DNA of 64,000 bases from G965267425 sp965267425 (GTDB lineage: Bacteria; Bacteroidota; Bacteroidia; Flavobacteriales_E; Vicingaceae), in the NCBI GenBank assembly GCA_965267425.1, contig OZ253959.1:1364001-1428000 (forward strand), written 5' to 3'. The position numbers and the translations under genes were made by a program. The notes beneath the pieces were generated by a model. It saw only the letters and a program-made list of their open reading frames with translations. It had not been told where the DNA came from and searched no databases. How positions within the stretch are numbered: position 1 is the first letter of the stretch; every line of letters starts with the position of its first letter. This document shows positions 17,466-26,929 of this stretch, piece after piece.

Positions 17466-17732
17466 ATGATGAACAAAATATGCCAAAGTTGCAGCATGCC
17501 GTTGAAAAAAGATCCCAATCTTGGTGGAACAGAAGCGGATGGCAGTAAAAGTCTTTTGTATTGCAGTTATTGTTACGGAAATGGACAATTTTTACAACCA
17601 GACATTAGTGTTGATGAAATGATTTCCTTCGTAAAGAACAAATTAAAAGAAATGGGATTCCCTGGATTTTTGGCCGGATTCATGGTAAGACGAATCAAAA
17701 ATTTGAAAAGATGGACAGAGAGCAAATCTTAA
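17466..17732 (+). CDS. Putative zinc-ribbon protein
   Basis: An 88-residue protein with a CQSCSMPL pair near residue 6 and a CSYCY pair near residue 33, giving a four-Cys zinc site. The layout (zinc knuckle, then GTEADGSKSLLYCSYCY, a FLQP step and a C-terminal helical tail with FLAGFMVRRIKNLKRW) is that of the zf-ribbon_6 family. Function unknown; probably cytoplasmic. It follows the WYL regulator and overlaps the next gene by 22 bp. Confidence 0.85.
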   Translation: MMNKICQSCSMPLKKDPNLGGTEADGSKSLLYCSYCYGNGQFLQPDISVDEMISFVKNKLKEMGFPGFLAGFMVRRIKNLKRWTESKS

Positions 17733-18349
17733 CTTGTCTTGCCAGTTCTCTTGATAGAAAGGATGAGCAACCAAATATCTCACTGGCAGAAAAATTGGTT
17801 GAATCGAAAGATGCTGAAGCAATTCAACATTTATTACACATCATTCATTCCGAAAAAACGGCATATAAAAATGATGCCATCAAGGTGATATATGAGGTAG
17901 GTGAACGAAATCCCGAGTTGATAGCTCCTGGTTTGCAAGAATTTTTGGAATTACTCCAACACAAAAATAATCGGTTGCAATGGGGAGCCATGACTGCCCT
18001 ACAAACAATTACTTCCATCGTCCCTGGTCAGGTTTTTTCAAACTTGGTACTAATTGTCGATGCAGCAGATGGAGGGTCTGTCATCACAAGGGATCAAGCA
18101 ATGAAAATTATGTTTCAATTGATGAAAATCAAAGAATATCAACATGATCTTTCGGCGTTAATATTTGAGCAATTTCGAAAATGTCCGACCAATCAATTGC
18201 CTATGTATGCAGAAGAATTTGCACTAATTATACCGAATGAATTCAAAGAAGAGTTTATTGGCACATTGAGAAAACGACTGGTTGAGATTGAAAAATTGTC
18301 GAAAATTAAACGGATTGAAAAGGTCATCAAAAAATGTTCTATAAATTAG
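17711..18349 (+). CDS. HEAT-like helical-repeat protein
   Basis: A 212-residue soluble all-helical protein. Paired helices such as AEAIQHLLHIIH / AIKVIYEVGERNPELI and WGAMTALQTITSIVP have the A(x)D/V...L spacing of HEAT/ARM repeats, so it is probably a scaffold. The C-terminus is strongly basic (KIKRIEKVIKKC). It starts 22 bp inside the upstream zinc-ribbon gene, which supports co-translation. Several Bacteroidota carry such a gene after WYL and zinc-ribbon genes, but no function is known to me. Confidence 0.75.
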   Translation: MDREQILTCLASSLDRKDEQPNISLAEKLVESKDAEAIQHLLHIIHSEKTAYKNDAIKVIYEVGERNPELIAPGLQEFLELLQHKNNRLQWGAMTALQTITSIVPGQVFSNLVLIVDAADGGSVITRDQAMKIMFQLMKIKEYQHDLSALIFEQFRKCPTNQLPMYAEEFALIIPNEFKEEFIGTLRKRLVEIEKLSKIKRIEKVIKKCSIN

Positions 18350-18411
18350 TGACTTGAACCGCGGTTCATGATTGGTCATCTGCATTTATTACAAAACTTA
18401 ATGGAAGCACA

Positions 18412-18419
18412 TATATTTG
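18412..18419 (+). promoter_or_regulatory. Candidate -7 box, start site at or near the ATG
   Basis: TATATTTG matches the Bacteroidota -7 element TAnnTTTG. It ends only 6 bp before the ATG at 18426, so transcription would start about at the ATG (leaderless) or the true start is the second Met at 18432. No good -33 TTG is seen 19-21 bp upstream, so confidence is low. Confidence 0.3.
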
Positions 18420-18425
18420 TAACCT

Positions 18426-19715
18426 ATGGGGATGACTGAAAGTGATACGCACGATCTTATTGAACTCATTCATTTTTTTAGCCGACATTGGAAAAGATTA
18501 GTAATTGTTGCAGGCATTGCATCAATTGCAGCATTCATTGTCACATTTCGTACACCTGAAAAATTTTCCTCGTCAGGGTTGGTCTATCCGCCTGCATTTA
18601 ATTCTCCAAGTAAATTGGTGGATAACCCCAATTTTGGCTACTTGATTGAGGTAGACAGACTTATGCAAATTGCACAATCTGCACAGGTGAAGGAAGGGTT
18701 GTTTCAAAACCTACAGTTGGCCACTCATTATGGTATTGATACAGGTCATGTAAACTATCGTAGTCAGGTCGATAGACTGTTGCAACGAGACATTTCATTG
18801 GAACGAACAAAATTCATGTCTGTCAGAATAACGGCAACAACAACGGACCCTGAATTATCAGCCAGCATTGTCAATGAAGTAATACGATTAATAGGAGAAA
18901 CCAGGGAAAAGATATTTAAAGACAATTTCAAGACGTCCTTGGAATTTTTGAGGGTGGAGTATGAAAACCAGAAAAAGCTGGTTTCTAACATGATGGATAG
19001 TCTTCACAACCTGAGAAATTTGAATAAGGTTGTTTCGTTGGATTTAAAATATCGTCAGCTAAAAGATCAGAAAGCTAAAGTTGATCAATTGCAGAAGAAA
19101 TTGGCAGACATGCGATGGGAAAATCAGTTTTATGATTTGCCTTCTCACATGGATAAATTGAATCAGCAACTGCTGGCTTCCAGGCAAGATTTGCTAAATG
19201 CACAGGGAAAGTTGGAAATCCTTGATGATAGTTATAGCGCTTCTGATACAATTGTTATATCAAACAAAGCAAAAGAGCGTGGCGCGCAATTGCGTGTGAA
19301 AAGTATTGAAGAAGAATTAAAAAGATTGAGGGATATTTCAAAGCCTTATGCTTCATTGGTCGATCAGATTGAAAACGAGGTGACTTATTACCATAGAATA
19401 AAGCAAGATTACGAAAACACGGAATTTGCTTTTGAACCCCATATTCCCAGTCTGGCAATGGAGCAATTCAAACAGCGGTATGCCTTTGAGCAAAGTCAAT
19501 TGGACGTGTTGAATTCAAGATTTGATTTGAATATTCAAAAGTTTGAACAGCCTCTACCTTCTATTTATGTGGTGGAATACGGTTATCCCAATTACACGAA
19601 GACTTCACCATCTTTGGTAAAAAATGTACTGATGACGGTAGTTCCTGTGCTGTTCCTGACCGTTGTACTCTTGATTATTTTGGAGAAACTTGGTAGTCAA
19701 AGGAGAACCACATGA
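18426..19715 (+). CDS. Wzz/GumC-type polysaccharide chain-length protein
   Basis: A 429-residue inner membrane protein with one membrane helix near the N-terminus (LVIVAGIASIAAFIVTF, residues about 22-38) and one at the C-terminus (residues about 402-420). A long, coiled-coil-rich periplasmic part lies between them (residues about 170-350). The FRTPEKFSSSG segment after helix 1 is the Wzz signature position. No tyrosine-kinase domain is fused, unlike Wzc. It probably sets the length of a surface polysaccharide. It overlaps the next gene, an O-antigen ligase-like protein, by 4 bp, which fits that job. Confidence 0.85.
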   Translation: MGMTESDTHDLIELIHFFSRHWKRLVIVAGIASIAAFIVTFRTPEKFSSSGLVYPPAFNSPSKLVDNPNFGYLIEVDRLMQIAQSAQVKEGLFQNLQLATHYGIDTGHVNYRSQVDRLLQRDISLERTKFMSVRITATTTDPELSASIVNEVIRLIGETREKIFKDNFKTSLEFLRVEYENQKKLVSNMMDSLHNLRNLNKVVSLDLKYRQLKDQKAKVDQLQKKLADMRWENQFYDLPSHMDKLNQQLLASRQDLLNAQGKLEILDDSYSASDTIVISNKAKERGAQLRVKSIEEELKRLRDISKPYASLVDQIENEVTYYHRIKQDYENTEFAFEPHIPSLAMEQFKQRYAFEQSQLDVLNSRFDLNIQKFEQPLPSIYVVEYGYPNYTKTSPSLVKNVLMTVVPVLFLTVVLLIILEKLGSQRRTT

Positions 19716-21187
19716 AACCGATCAGGATTTCATTGAATTGGGTCTTATTGCCTGCCTTGTTGTTTTCTGTGTTCATAGCTTATGGAGTTGCAACGGAATC
19801 ATATTTTCCTTCTAAAGTTGCCTTGGTATTTGGTTGTTCTGTTTTGATGACCTATTTGGGTATTTACTATCGACACCTATTGATATTGTCCTTGGCTTTT
19901 TTGGTTCCCATGTCCGTGCCTGTAGCATTTGGTGGAACCATGCTTTCATTGCCATCAGAGGGCCTCATGCTTTTGATATGTGGTGTAATGGTCTTATTGG
20001 TTTTTGCGAAAGATGTTTTGAATCGTCAAATCATGCAACATCCATTGACAGTATTGTTGTTTCTGCAAGTCGCATGGTTGGTAATTCCTACGTTGACCAG
20101 TGAAATTCCAGCAGTTTCTGCAAAGAGATGGATATTGCACACGGTATTTGTGCTGGTTTATTTTGTATTGTTTGCACACCTCTTTTCTACTGGACATCGA
20201 ATCAAACGGTTCTACTTGCTTTATGTATTGGGTCTCATTATTCCTGTATTGGTAACCTTAAAAACCCATTACGGATATGGCTTTAGCAAAATGTCGGCCT
20301 ATCTGGTCACGGGGCCATTTTTTGATGAACATACCATATATGCCACAACGTTGGCGTTTATTATTCCCTTTTTATGGATTGCCATTTTCCAATACAAGTC
20401 GATGGGAATTAAATACACATACCTGCCTGGATTGGTCGCATTGCTGGTACTAATGTCAGTTGCTTTGTTTTTTTCATACTCTCGTGCAGCTTGGCTAAGT
20501 GTTGCCGTGATGCTTTTGTTTTTTGGGTTTGTGAAAATGCGATTGTCGGGTGTAACCTTGATAATAATTACATGTGTGGTAACAACTGTATTTGCTTTGA
20601 ATTGGGCTAATCTGGTGGAATACGTCCAAAGAAATGAAGCCGTAAGCTCAAAAGGAACGTTGTCTGGACACATTGAATCATTGGGAAATATTTCAACTGA
20701 TGCTTCGAACACTGAACGCATTAATCGATGGTCCTGTGCATGGCGAATGTTTTTGGACAAACCAATAACGGGTTTTGGTCCGGGAACGTATCAATTTAAA
20801 TATGGACCTTATCAATTGAATGGTGAAATAACACGAATTAGCACATTCATCGGGGATAAAGGTAATGCCCATTCAGATTACCTCATGTACCTTTCCGAAG
20901 CAGGAATTTTGGCTTTATTGCTTCATTTGGCCATTATTTTCACTACAATTAAGACCGGTATTCGTGTCATATACAATTCCATGAATCCAAAAGAAAAATG
21001 GTTGGCATATGCAGCGCTTTTAGGATTGGTTGGCTACTTTTTTCACGGATTGGTTAATTCTTTTCTAGATGCTGAAAAAGCCATGATTCTGATGTATGGC
21101 AGTATGGCAATTTTGGTGGCCATTGATAATAAACAACCCTCAGAAGGGGAAGGTTCTATTGTACCTGCAATTGATACAGATAATTGA
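19712..21187 (+). CDS. O-antigen ligase/Wzy-like polysaccharide membrane protein
   Basis: A 491-residue protein with about 11-12 membrane helices. The O-antigen ligase (WaaL/Wzy_C) hallmark is a large loop between helices at about residues 310-390 with RWSCAWRMFLDKPITGFGPGTYQF and a later H-x-D pattern (NAHSDYLMYLSEAG). Such enzymes join or polymerise polysaccharide repeats in the periplasm. The 4-bp overlap with the Wzz-like gene says they act together. The 3' end overlaps the convergent methyltransferase by 32 bp. Confidence 0.88.
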   Translation: MKPIRISLNWVLLPALLFSVFIAYGVATESYFPSKVALVFGCSVLMTYLGIYYRHLLILSLAFLVPMSVPVAFGGTMLSLPSEGLMLLICGVMVLLVFAKDVLNRQIMQHPLTVLLFLQVAWLVIPTLTSEIPAVSAKRWILHTVFVLVYFVLFAHLFSTGHRIKRFYLLYVLGLIIPVLVTLKTHYGYGFSKMSAYLVTGPFFDEHTIYATTLAFIIPFLWIAIFQYKSMGIKYTYLPGLVALLVLMSVALFFSYSRAAWLSVAVMLLFFGFVKMRLSGVTLIIITCVVTTVFALNWANLVEYVQRNEAVSSKGTLSGHIESLGNISTDASNTERINRWSCAWRMFLDKPITGFGPGTYQFKYGPYQLNGEITRISTFIGDKGNAHSDYLMYLSEAGILALLLHLAIIFTTIKTGIRVIYNSMNPKEKWLAYAALLGLVGYFFHGLVNSFLDAEKAMILMYGSMAILVAIDNKQPSEGEGSIVPAIDTDN

Positions 21188-21806
21188 TTTCCAGCCAAAA
21201 TTTCTTTTGTTCAATCAAATTAAATTGAATTCCATTTACGATTGCCTTTGATTGAATCAAATCCACATCACATCCTTCACTTACTACCATAATCACATGA
21301 CTTGTTAAATGCGTGAATGGACTTATGCCAGCGAAAAGCCTATCGAAGTATTCATAGTTTTCTCCAGCATACCATGCCAATTCTGCGTTATTCGACGCTT
21401 CACCTTTGTAATAGGGTGGGTTGATAACGATATAATCAAAGACTTTGGGATCAAGGTTTTCAAATAAATCAGAAACCAAAAAATGAATGTCTACATTGTT
21501 TTGCGCTGCATTCTTTTGGGAATTATTCAATGCCTTTTCATTGATGTCCGTTGCGGTGACATGTGCACCTGCTTTGGCTGCCAGGATGCTTATCATTCCA
21601 CTGCCGCAACCAATTTCCAGAAAGGACTTCCCTGATAAATCCTGCCGCTTCAAATAACTCCATAAATAATTTGAGCTAAAGAAAAGACCTGGATGAAAAA
21701 CACCCGGTTCAATCATCAATCGTATTCCGTGTTTTTTGTAACGCCTTCTTTTTTGAAGGTATCGTTTGGTGATTGGAACCAGGAAAAATGACAGCAATCT
21801 TTTCAT
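21156..21806 (-). CDS. Methyltransferase with NPPY motif (MTS/PrmC-like)
   Basis: A 216-residue SAM-dependent methyltransferase. Motif I is FLEIGCGSGMISILAAKAG, motif II VTATDIN, and motif IV YIVINPPYYKGE, the NPPY signature of N-methyltransferases that act on Gln or base amino groups. It resembles the MTS (small methyltransferase) domain. The N-terminal about 50 residues are basic and bring the substrate side. It overlaps the upstream radical SAM gene by 4 bp, so the two are coupled. Whether it methylates a protein, a nucleic acid or a small molecule is open. Confidence 0.85.
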   Translation of the reverse strand: MKRLLSFFLVPITKRYLQKRRRYKKHGIRLMIEPGVFHPGLFFSSNYLWSYLKRQDLSGKSFLEIGCGSGMISILAAKAGAHVTATDINEKALNNSQKNAAQNNVDIHFLVSDLFENLDPKVFDYIVINPPYYKGEASNNAELAWYAGENYEYFDRLFAGISPFTHLTSHVIMVVSEGCDVDLIQSKAIVNGIQFNLIEQKKFWLEINYLYQLQVQ

Positions 21807-23329
21807 TCAGATTCCATATAAAATCCTTCGATTTCCGGTTGTCTGTATTTCAACCAGAATTTCTGCAAAATCTTGAGTTCATACGGAAAGCGATAAAGGT
21901 TGTATTTGTAACGGGGGGCTGTCAGACGTTGCATCAATCTTCGTTGTCGAGTGGTAAGTTTGTAGTCAGAGACAGTTGGGAAATAACCGTTCAATACAGT
22001 TTCAAACCCTTGAATTTTGTCTACCATTTTTGGTGTCAACCAAGGAGTCAACGGGTTTTTGCGCAAATCAAAATTTTCCCAGGAAGGGTTCAGCCAATCT
22101 TCCAATTTTTGAGGAAAATGAAACCCTGCCTCTTTGACTCGGTCAAACAATTCGGAGCCTTCTGTTGGCACTGGACTGTATAAGTAAATGATGATTTCTG
22201 TATTCGGATTTAACGATTTGATTTTGCGAATAAACTGAATATCACTTTCTATTTGTTCCATGACTTCAGCTTCTGACGCTCCAGGCATTCCCAGAACGAA
22301 TGAATATTCAGGAATGATGTCGAATTCTTTCATTCGAACAGCAAAGGCTTCAATTTGCTCGGCTGTTTGAGTGCCGCCTTTATCCATCTGTTGTAAGATG
22401 TCGTCGTTACCTGATTCAGCGCCCAAAAAGATCATTCGACAACCTGCTTCACGCATCAATGCTAATGATTCATCACTGTATTTATTGATTGTGTCAATTC
22501 GTCCTTCTCCCCACCATTGAATATTATCGTTCATTACGAGCTTCGAAAATTCAACCGTTCGCTTTTGACTAACAAAGAAATTATTGTCATGAAATTCAAC
22601 TGCGTCTATTCCATAATTCGCTTTCAAAAAGGAAACATCTTTGTAAATATTGGCCGCTGATTTTCCTTTCCATCGTGAGTTATAAATGGGTACTACGGCA
22701 CAAAAGGAACAAGTAAATGGACATCCGAAACTTGAATGATAGGCAGCAGTCCTGTTTCCCAAAAATGTTTTCTTTAGATAACCTTCGGCGCTATAAGTAT
22801 CAAACAACTTTGTATATGGATAGGCCGGAAGTTTATCTTGATCGAGCAATTCATTTTTAACAGTTTTAACCACCTGATCATTTTTCTTAAAGATCAAATT
22901 GCGAATCAGTGAGTGATCTTGATTGGATTCTAATGCATGGAGTAATTCTGGAAATGCAATGTCACCAGGCCCATCAATGATAAAATCAACAAATCCGGAA
23001 TCCATGATGGATTTGTATTGATTGGAAGCAAAATACCCTCCCCAAATGGTAGTTATGTCTGGGTAATGCTCCCTGATGTATTTGGTAAAAGGAATGGCCT
23101 GTTTCAATTGAGGACCAGGCATTACTGTGCTGGCGAAATACTTAACAGCCCCGGTCCTTATATATTTTTTAATGGTTTCAAGTGGCTCAGATTCTCTGTT
23201 GCCATCAACGAAAACATAGTTGAACTGCCCATCAATGCTTGCTGCTATTTGCAATATGGAATTTGGAATGCGGTAGCCGTTCCTTGCACTCCAGGGGTTA
23301 AAAATAATTATTAAGGGCTGTTCGTTCAT
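21803..23329 (-). CDS. B12-binding-type radical SAM enzyme (1 of 3)
   Basis: A 508-residue protein. The N-terminal part (residues about 5-150) has the Rossmann-like layout of a cobalamin-binding domain, with TIWGGYFASNQY and FIIDGPGDIAFPEL. The radical SAM core follows, with the iron-sulfur motif CPFTCSFC (C203, C207, C210). MIFLGAESGNDDILQQMDKG is the usual SAM/fold segment, as in BchE/PhpK-type enzymes. The C-terminus (after about 430) is an extra helical domain. It is coupled to the methyltransferase downstream by a 4-bp overlap. The substrate is unknown; the family does methylations, cyclisations and C-C bond chemistry. Confidence 0.9.
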   Translation of the reverse strand: MNEQPLIIIFNPWSARNGYRIPNSILQIAASIDGQFNYVFVDGNRESEPLETIKKYIRTGAVKYFASTVMPGPQLKQAIPFTKYIREHYPDITTIWGGYFASNQYKSIMDSGFVDFIIDGPGDIAFPELLHALESNQDHSLIRNLIFKKNDQVVKTVKNELLDQDKLPAYPYTKLFDTYSAEGYLKKTFLGNRTAAYHSSFGCPFTCSFCAVVPIYNSRWKGKSAANIYKDVSFLKANYGIDAVEFHDNNFFVSQKRTVEFSKLVMNDNIQWWGEGRIDTINKYSDESLALMREAGCRMIFLGAESGNDDILQQMDKGGTQTAEQIEAFAVRMKEFDIIPEYSFVLGMPGASEAEVMEQIESDIQFIRKIKSLNPNTEIIIYLYSPVPTEGSELFDRVKEAGFHFPQKLEDWLNPSWENFDLRKNPLTPWLTPKMVDKIQGFETVLNGYFPTVSDYKLTTRQRRLMQRLTAPRYKYNLYRFPYELKILQKFWLKYRQPEIEGFYMESE

Positions 23330-23398
23330 AAATCGAAGTTAAACAGAATAGCTGTACATACATATTGTTCTTACTTTAACCTCGTATTTCTGTAATGC

Positions 23399-24226
23399 AT
23401 GACCATTAAATTTATCTTTTCTTATGCTCGCTCGGGAGGCACATTGCTAGCGAGGTGCATTGATGCAATGCCTGATACCATTGTATTATCGGAAGTACAT
23501 CCCATTTACCAAATCAATGGTTCCATCAAAGAGCAGGTTAAAAAAAGATACCACATTGAATTGTTGTCAGAAGGATATGAGGCCAATGTTTCAGAATTGT
23601 ATGCATTGTGTAAGGAAAAGAACTGGCAATTGATTATTCGTGATTGGACATTCATTGACTTTACACCTCATGCCATCAATAAATTTGAACCGTCCTATTC
23701 ATTCACGGCTTATAAGTTGTTGGCAAAACAATTTGATTTAAATGCCATTTCTTTTGTTCGAAATCCAATTGACATATGGATTTCAAGAAATTGTCCGAAG
23801 GGATTTTTCGAAGTATACAGAAAATATGTTAAGAAGTTGATTGATAAGAAGATATCAATTTTTAAGTACGAAGAATTTTGTGAAGGTCATCAAAAAATAA
23901 TGCCCGAAATTTGTGATGAATTAAATCTCACTTTTCATCCATCGTATGTGCAATTTTCGGGTGTGACTAACATGCCAGGGGACGATGGAAGTCATCCTGA
24001 TTCCAGAGGACGACAGACCATGACAATTTCAACATTCCCGCGAAGACACATCTCTCAGAATCAATTGCGATTTCTGGAGAGAAACCAAAAATTAATTCAA
24101 AGCAATGAAGCCTTGAATTATTCATCCAATTATCACGATGTGCCAATAGAATTAACAACAGGATTGCACAGATTCATCAAAAAATGCAAATCCATTTTTG
24201 TAAGACGGCCTGTTGATGCCTATTAA
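23399..24226 (+). CDS. Sulfotransferase family protein
   Basis: A 275-residue protein. The PAPS 5'-phosphosulfate loop is FSYARSGGTLLARCID (residues 6-21), the usual FxxxRSGTTxL with a Gly shift, and the 3'-phosphate-binding segment is FVRNPIDIWISRNC. This is the Sulfotransfer_1/3 type that puts sulfate on sugars or lipids. The only plus-strand gene in the radical SAM region, it starts 69 bp from the divergent radical SAM gene and ends one base before the stop of the convergent lipoprotein gene. The location suggests that the pathway product is sulfated. Confidence 0.82.
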   Translation: MTIKFIFSYARSGGTLLARCIDAMPDTIVLSEVHPIYQINGSIKEQVKKRYHIELLSEGYEANVSELYALCKEKNWQLIIRDWTFIDFTPHAINKFEPSYSFTAYKLLAKQFDLNAISFVRNPIDIWISRNCPKGFFEVYRKYVKKLIDKKISIFKYEEFCEGHQKIMPEICDELNLTFHPSYVQFSGVTNMPGDDGSHPDSRGRQTMTISTFPRRHISQNQLRFLERNQKLIQSNEALNYSSNYHDVPIELTTGLHRFIKKCKSIFVRRPVDAY

Positions 24227-24227
24227 G

Positions 24228-25376
24228 TTATGGAATTAGATTTGGTTCGTAAGTGGAAGACTCCCTGGCATCATCTGGGGTGCGCAAAGATTGAAAAGGC
24301 ATATATTGACGAATGTCATTTCGATAATACAATTCACCTAAAAAGGGAAATTCGTGATGTTGATGCGTGGGAATTCCAGCCACCAAATTTTTAATGGACT
24401 CGAGACTCATATCCCATTCTTCGGACAATACTTCTATGCTGGGTTCCATGAAGCTGATATACATGATTTCCATTTGTTCATGATCAGATTCGAAAGCAAA
24501 ATCAAGTGACGATGATAATCCGGTTCTATAGGCAGATAAGGTAGTCATTCGTTGCTCTATTAGTTCCGCGAATTCACTTCCGTTCATGTATCCGGGAATG
24601 CTGTCTGTATCATTAAAGGAAGGAAGTAAATGTGTTTCATGGCACCACAAACATTTTGCAGGTCTTCCTGAAATGCTCAGAATCGTATCGGCCGCTGGAA
24701 TTAAATTTCCCAACTCATTGTAGATGGCAAAACGCAATTGTCCGTTTTTCATGACATCAATTACTTCAAATTCTTTCTTTTCAAAAGTGCCAAGTTCAAT
24801 GCTTCCTTTTCCTTCTTCTGCCTTGAACGCCAGAGCTTCCGCTTCATTCATCTTGCCTATATGAATCAATCGATCTCCGGTTGAAATAGCCGACGGGACA
24901 ATGGCCGCTTTGAGATCCATGTATTCAAACTGATTGTCGAACGCTTCAAGTGTCTCCGGTACCCCTGTGATTTTATAATAGTGATTGGAACTATTGATGG
25001 TAAGGACAATAAATCGTCCCATGGTAAACGAATCAAATCGTTCATATTCTTCGGTAGATTTCAGATGCGTGACTAAGTCGTGCCAAGCTTCAAGGGCTTC
25101 TGATGAAAATCCAAGCAATTCAAAATTGATCAATACAAGATTGCTGGATTGAACAATCATGGCTTCTTGTTCATGTTCTATAGGGAGCTCAGCGCCTAAA
25201 AAACTCAAGCTCCATTTCAAGCCCGTTATGGCATCATCCAACGTTTCTCCTGTATATGATGGAACCCATCTCAGTTGAATAGTAAGCTCCTCATTTTCAC
25301 ACATTTCTTCCTCTTTCTTACAGCCAAAAGAAACCAGCATCAATACGAAAAGCAAATATGAAATTGACCTATTCAC
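24228..25376 (-). CDS. Lipoprotein with a single CxxCH site
   Basis: A 382-residue protein starting with GTG at 25376, chosen because GTGA overlaps the stop of the upstream GT87 gene by 4 bp. The signal is a lipoprotein type (LMLVSFGC, Cys 19). A CLWCH motif near residue 243 (AKCLWCHETHLLPSFNDTD) looks like a c-type heme site, but only one is present and the rest shows no cytochrome domain. Paired beta-rich blocks surround it (LIHIGKMNEAEAL, FEVIDVMKNGQLRF). It is the last gene of the operon and probably faces the periplasm. Family not recognised. Confidence 0.75.
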   Translation of the reverse strand: MNRSISYLLFVLMLVSFGCKKEEEMCENEELTIQLRWVPSYTGETLDDAITGLKWSLSFLGAELPIEHEQEAMIVQSSNLVLINFELLGFSSEALEAWHDLVTHLKSTEEYERFDSFTMGRFIVLTINSSNHYYKITGVPETLEAFDNQFEYMDLKAAIVPSAISTGDRLIHIGKMNEAEALAFKAEEGKGSIELGTFEKKEFEVIDVMKNGQLRFAIYNELGNLIPAADTILSISGRPAKCLWCHETHLLPSFNDTDSIPGYMNGSEFAELIEQRMTTLSAYRTGLSSSLDFAFESDHEQMEIMYISFMEPSIEVLSEEWDMSLESIKNLVAGIPTHQHHEFPFLGELYYRNDIRQYMPFQSLRTPDDARESSTYEPNLIP

Positions 25377-26929
25377 CGCAATTTAAGTTTACGAAGGGTA
25401 TAGAATCCATGTCCTCTCCGGTAATCGGAAAGGTAATATACAAATCCATCTTTCGACAGTTTGGGTTTGGCCTTTTGATCCAATCCATACGTCAGTTGTC
25501 TGCCTTCAAAATAGATCTGGTTATCATCAATTACGAGATTTTGATTATGCTCAAATTGGGCATGCACTTCAAGCGACTTGTATTCAATTCCGTGTTCTCC
25601 AAGAATTGAAATAGCTAGTTTGTTGTCTTTTACATCAAAATCAGTGACTACTGCATAATCTGAATTCAGGACATATTCTGCTTTATCTGAAGTGGAATTG
25701 GTCAGAAAGGCTGGAATCAAAAACAGTACGCAACCTAAGCCAATTGTGAATAATGCGCTTTTGGAAAGATGTTTATATGTGATTACGATAAAAATAACCA
25801 ACATGAAATACAATCTGGGAAACTGGAAAATGACTGGCCAATCAGCTGTCCATCGAATTGGAATATTTATGGCCAAAAAGAGCAAGCTCCCCAAAAGAAA
25901 GTGAAATGAAATAGGGTGTTTCGTTGTCAAAAAAGCAAACAATAAAGGAGCGGCCAACAACATAGAATATGTACTTCCTGAAGGTGAGAGCAATAAACCA
26001 AGAACCAACCACAAACTGAAATCCTGAAAGTAATTGTGAACAGATTTGCGCGTCACGAAAACGGCAATACCCAATAGTATCCCAAGCAATATTGCTTTTG
26101 CAAAGGGTACCATGAATTCCATCATGGCAAGAGGTGTAGGATTTGACAACTCATCAAAAACAAATAGATGATTCAACCAACTCACTGGAGATTGAAAATA
26201 TTGATTGAAGGCGGTATTGATGAATCCGAAATTGGCTTTAGACAGAATAGTGTTAATATAGAAGTTCCAAAGTTCTATGCCGGTCAACCAAACAAAAAAT
26301 AAGGCCATCATGGCAGTTACCAAAAATGTTCTCCATATGGTTTTCCATTCTCCTTTACTCCACAAAAATCCAAATATGATAATGGGAAAGAATTTTAATG
26401 CGATTGCCAAACTCCATAGGAACGCAGCCGACCACAAGTGATTGTTTCGGAATTGATAAAAACCTTCCACCAATAGGAACAATAAAAAAAGATACAATTG
26501 ACCGAATAAAATTTCATAATAGAATGCGGAGATACAAACCAACAATGCAACTGTCCAGGAATTCCAAGAGGCTGAGCTGATTTGTTGCATTCGTTTAAAT
26601 GCCAATATTCCCACGATGGAGTTCAATACAACCCAAACCATTTTGGCAGTCAATGGGGACAACCAGGTAAAGGGAATGAAAAAATAAAAAGTTGAAGGAG
26701 GGGAAGGGGAGTAGCTCGCAAAGATGGTGACATCAAAATGATCATGTATCCATTGATTAAATGAAGCTGGCTTGAACAATTCTGCTCCTAAAAAATCTTG
26801 GGACCAATTAACTGCCGCAAAATAATAATTACCGAAATCATGAATCTTAAAATTTGAGACTTGGAACAACCCCCAGCATATCAAGATAAGCATGAACATA
26901 ATGGGTAAATGTTGCTTGTTGAAACGCAT
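25373..26929 (-). CDS. GT87-like polytopic glycosyltransferase
   Basis: A 518-residue protein with about 10-11 membrane helices in the first 400 residues (DUF2029/GT87, like mycobacterial PimE). The first loop has the NYYFAAVNWSQDFLGAELFKP segment with its acidic residue, the usual place of a catalytic Asp in this C-type glycosyltransferase superfamily. The last about 110 residues are a beta-rich periplasmic tail. It would use a polyprenyl-phosphate sugar as donor. The ATG overlaps the stop of the upstream radical SAM gene by one base (TAATG), and its own stop overlaps the lipoprotein start by 4 bp. Confidence 0.82.
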   Translation of the reverse strand: MRFNKQHLPIMFMLILICWGLFQVSNFKIHDFGNYYFAAVNWSQDFLGAELFKPASFNQWIHDHFDVTIFASYSPSPPSTFYFFIPFTWLSPLTAKMVWVVLNSIVGILAFKRMQQISSASWNSWTVALLVCISAFYYEILFGQLYLFLLFLLVEGFYQFRNNHLWSAAFLWSLAIALKFFPIIIFGFLWSKGEWKTIWRTFLVTAMMALFFVWLTGIELWNFYINTILSKANFGFINTAFNQYFQSPVSWLNHLFVFDELSNPTPLAMMEFMVPFAKAILLGILLGIAVFVTRKSVHNYFQDFSLWLVLGLLLSPSGSTYSMLLAAPLLFAFLTTKHPISFHFLLGSLLFLAINIPIRWTADWPVIFQFPRLYFMLVIFIVITYKHLSKSALFTIGLGCVLFLIPAFLTNSTSDKAEYVLNSDYAVVTDFDVKDNKLAISILGEHGIEYKSLEVHAQFEHNQNLVIDDNQIYFEGRQLTYGLDQKAKPKLSKDGFVYYLSDYRRGHGFYTLRKLKLR

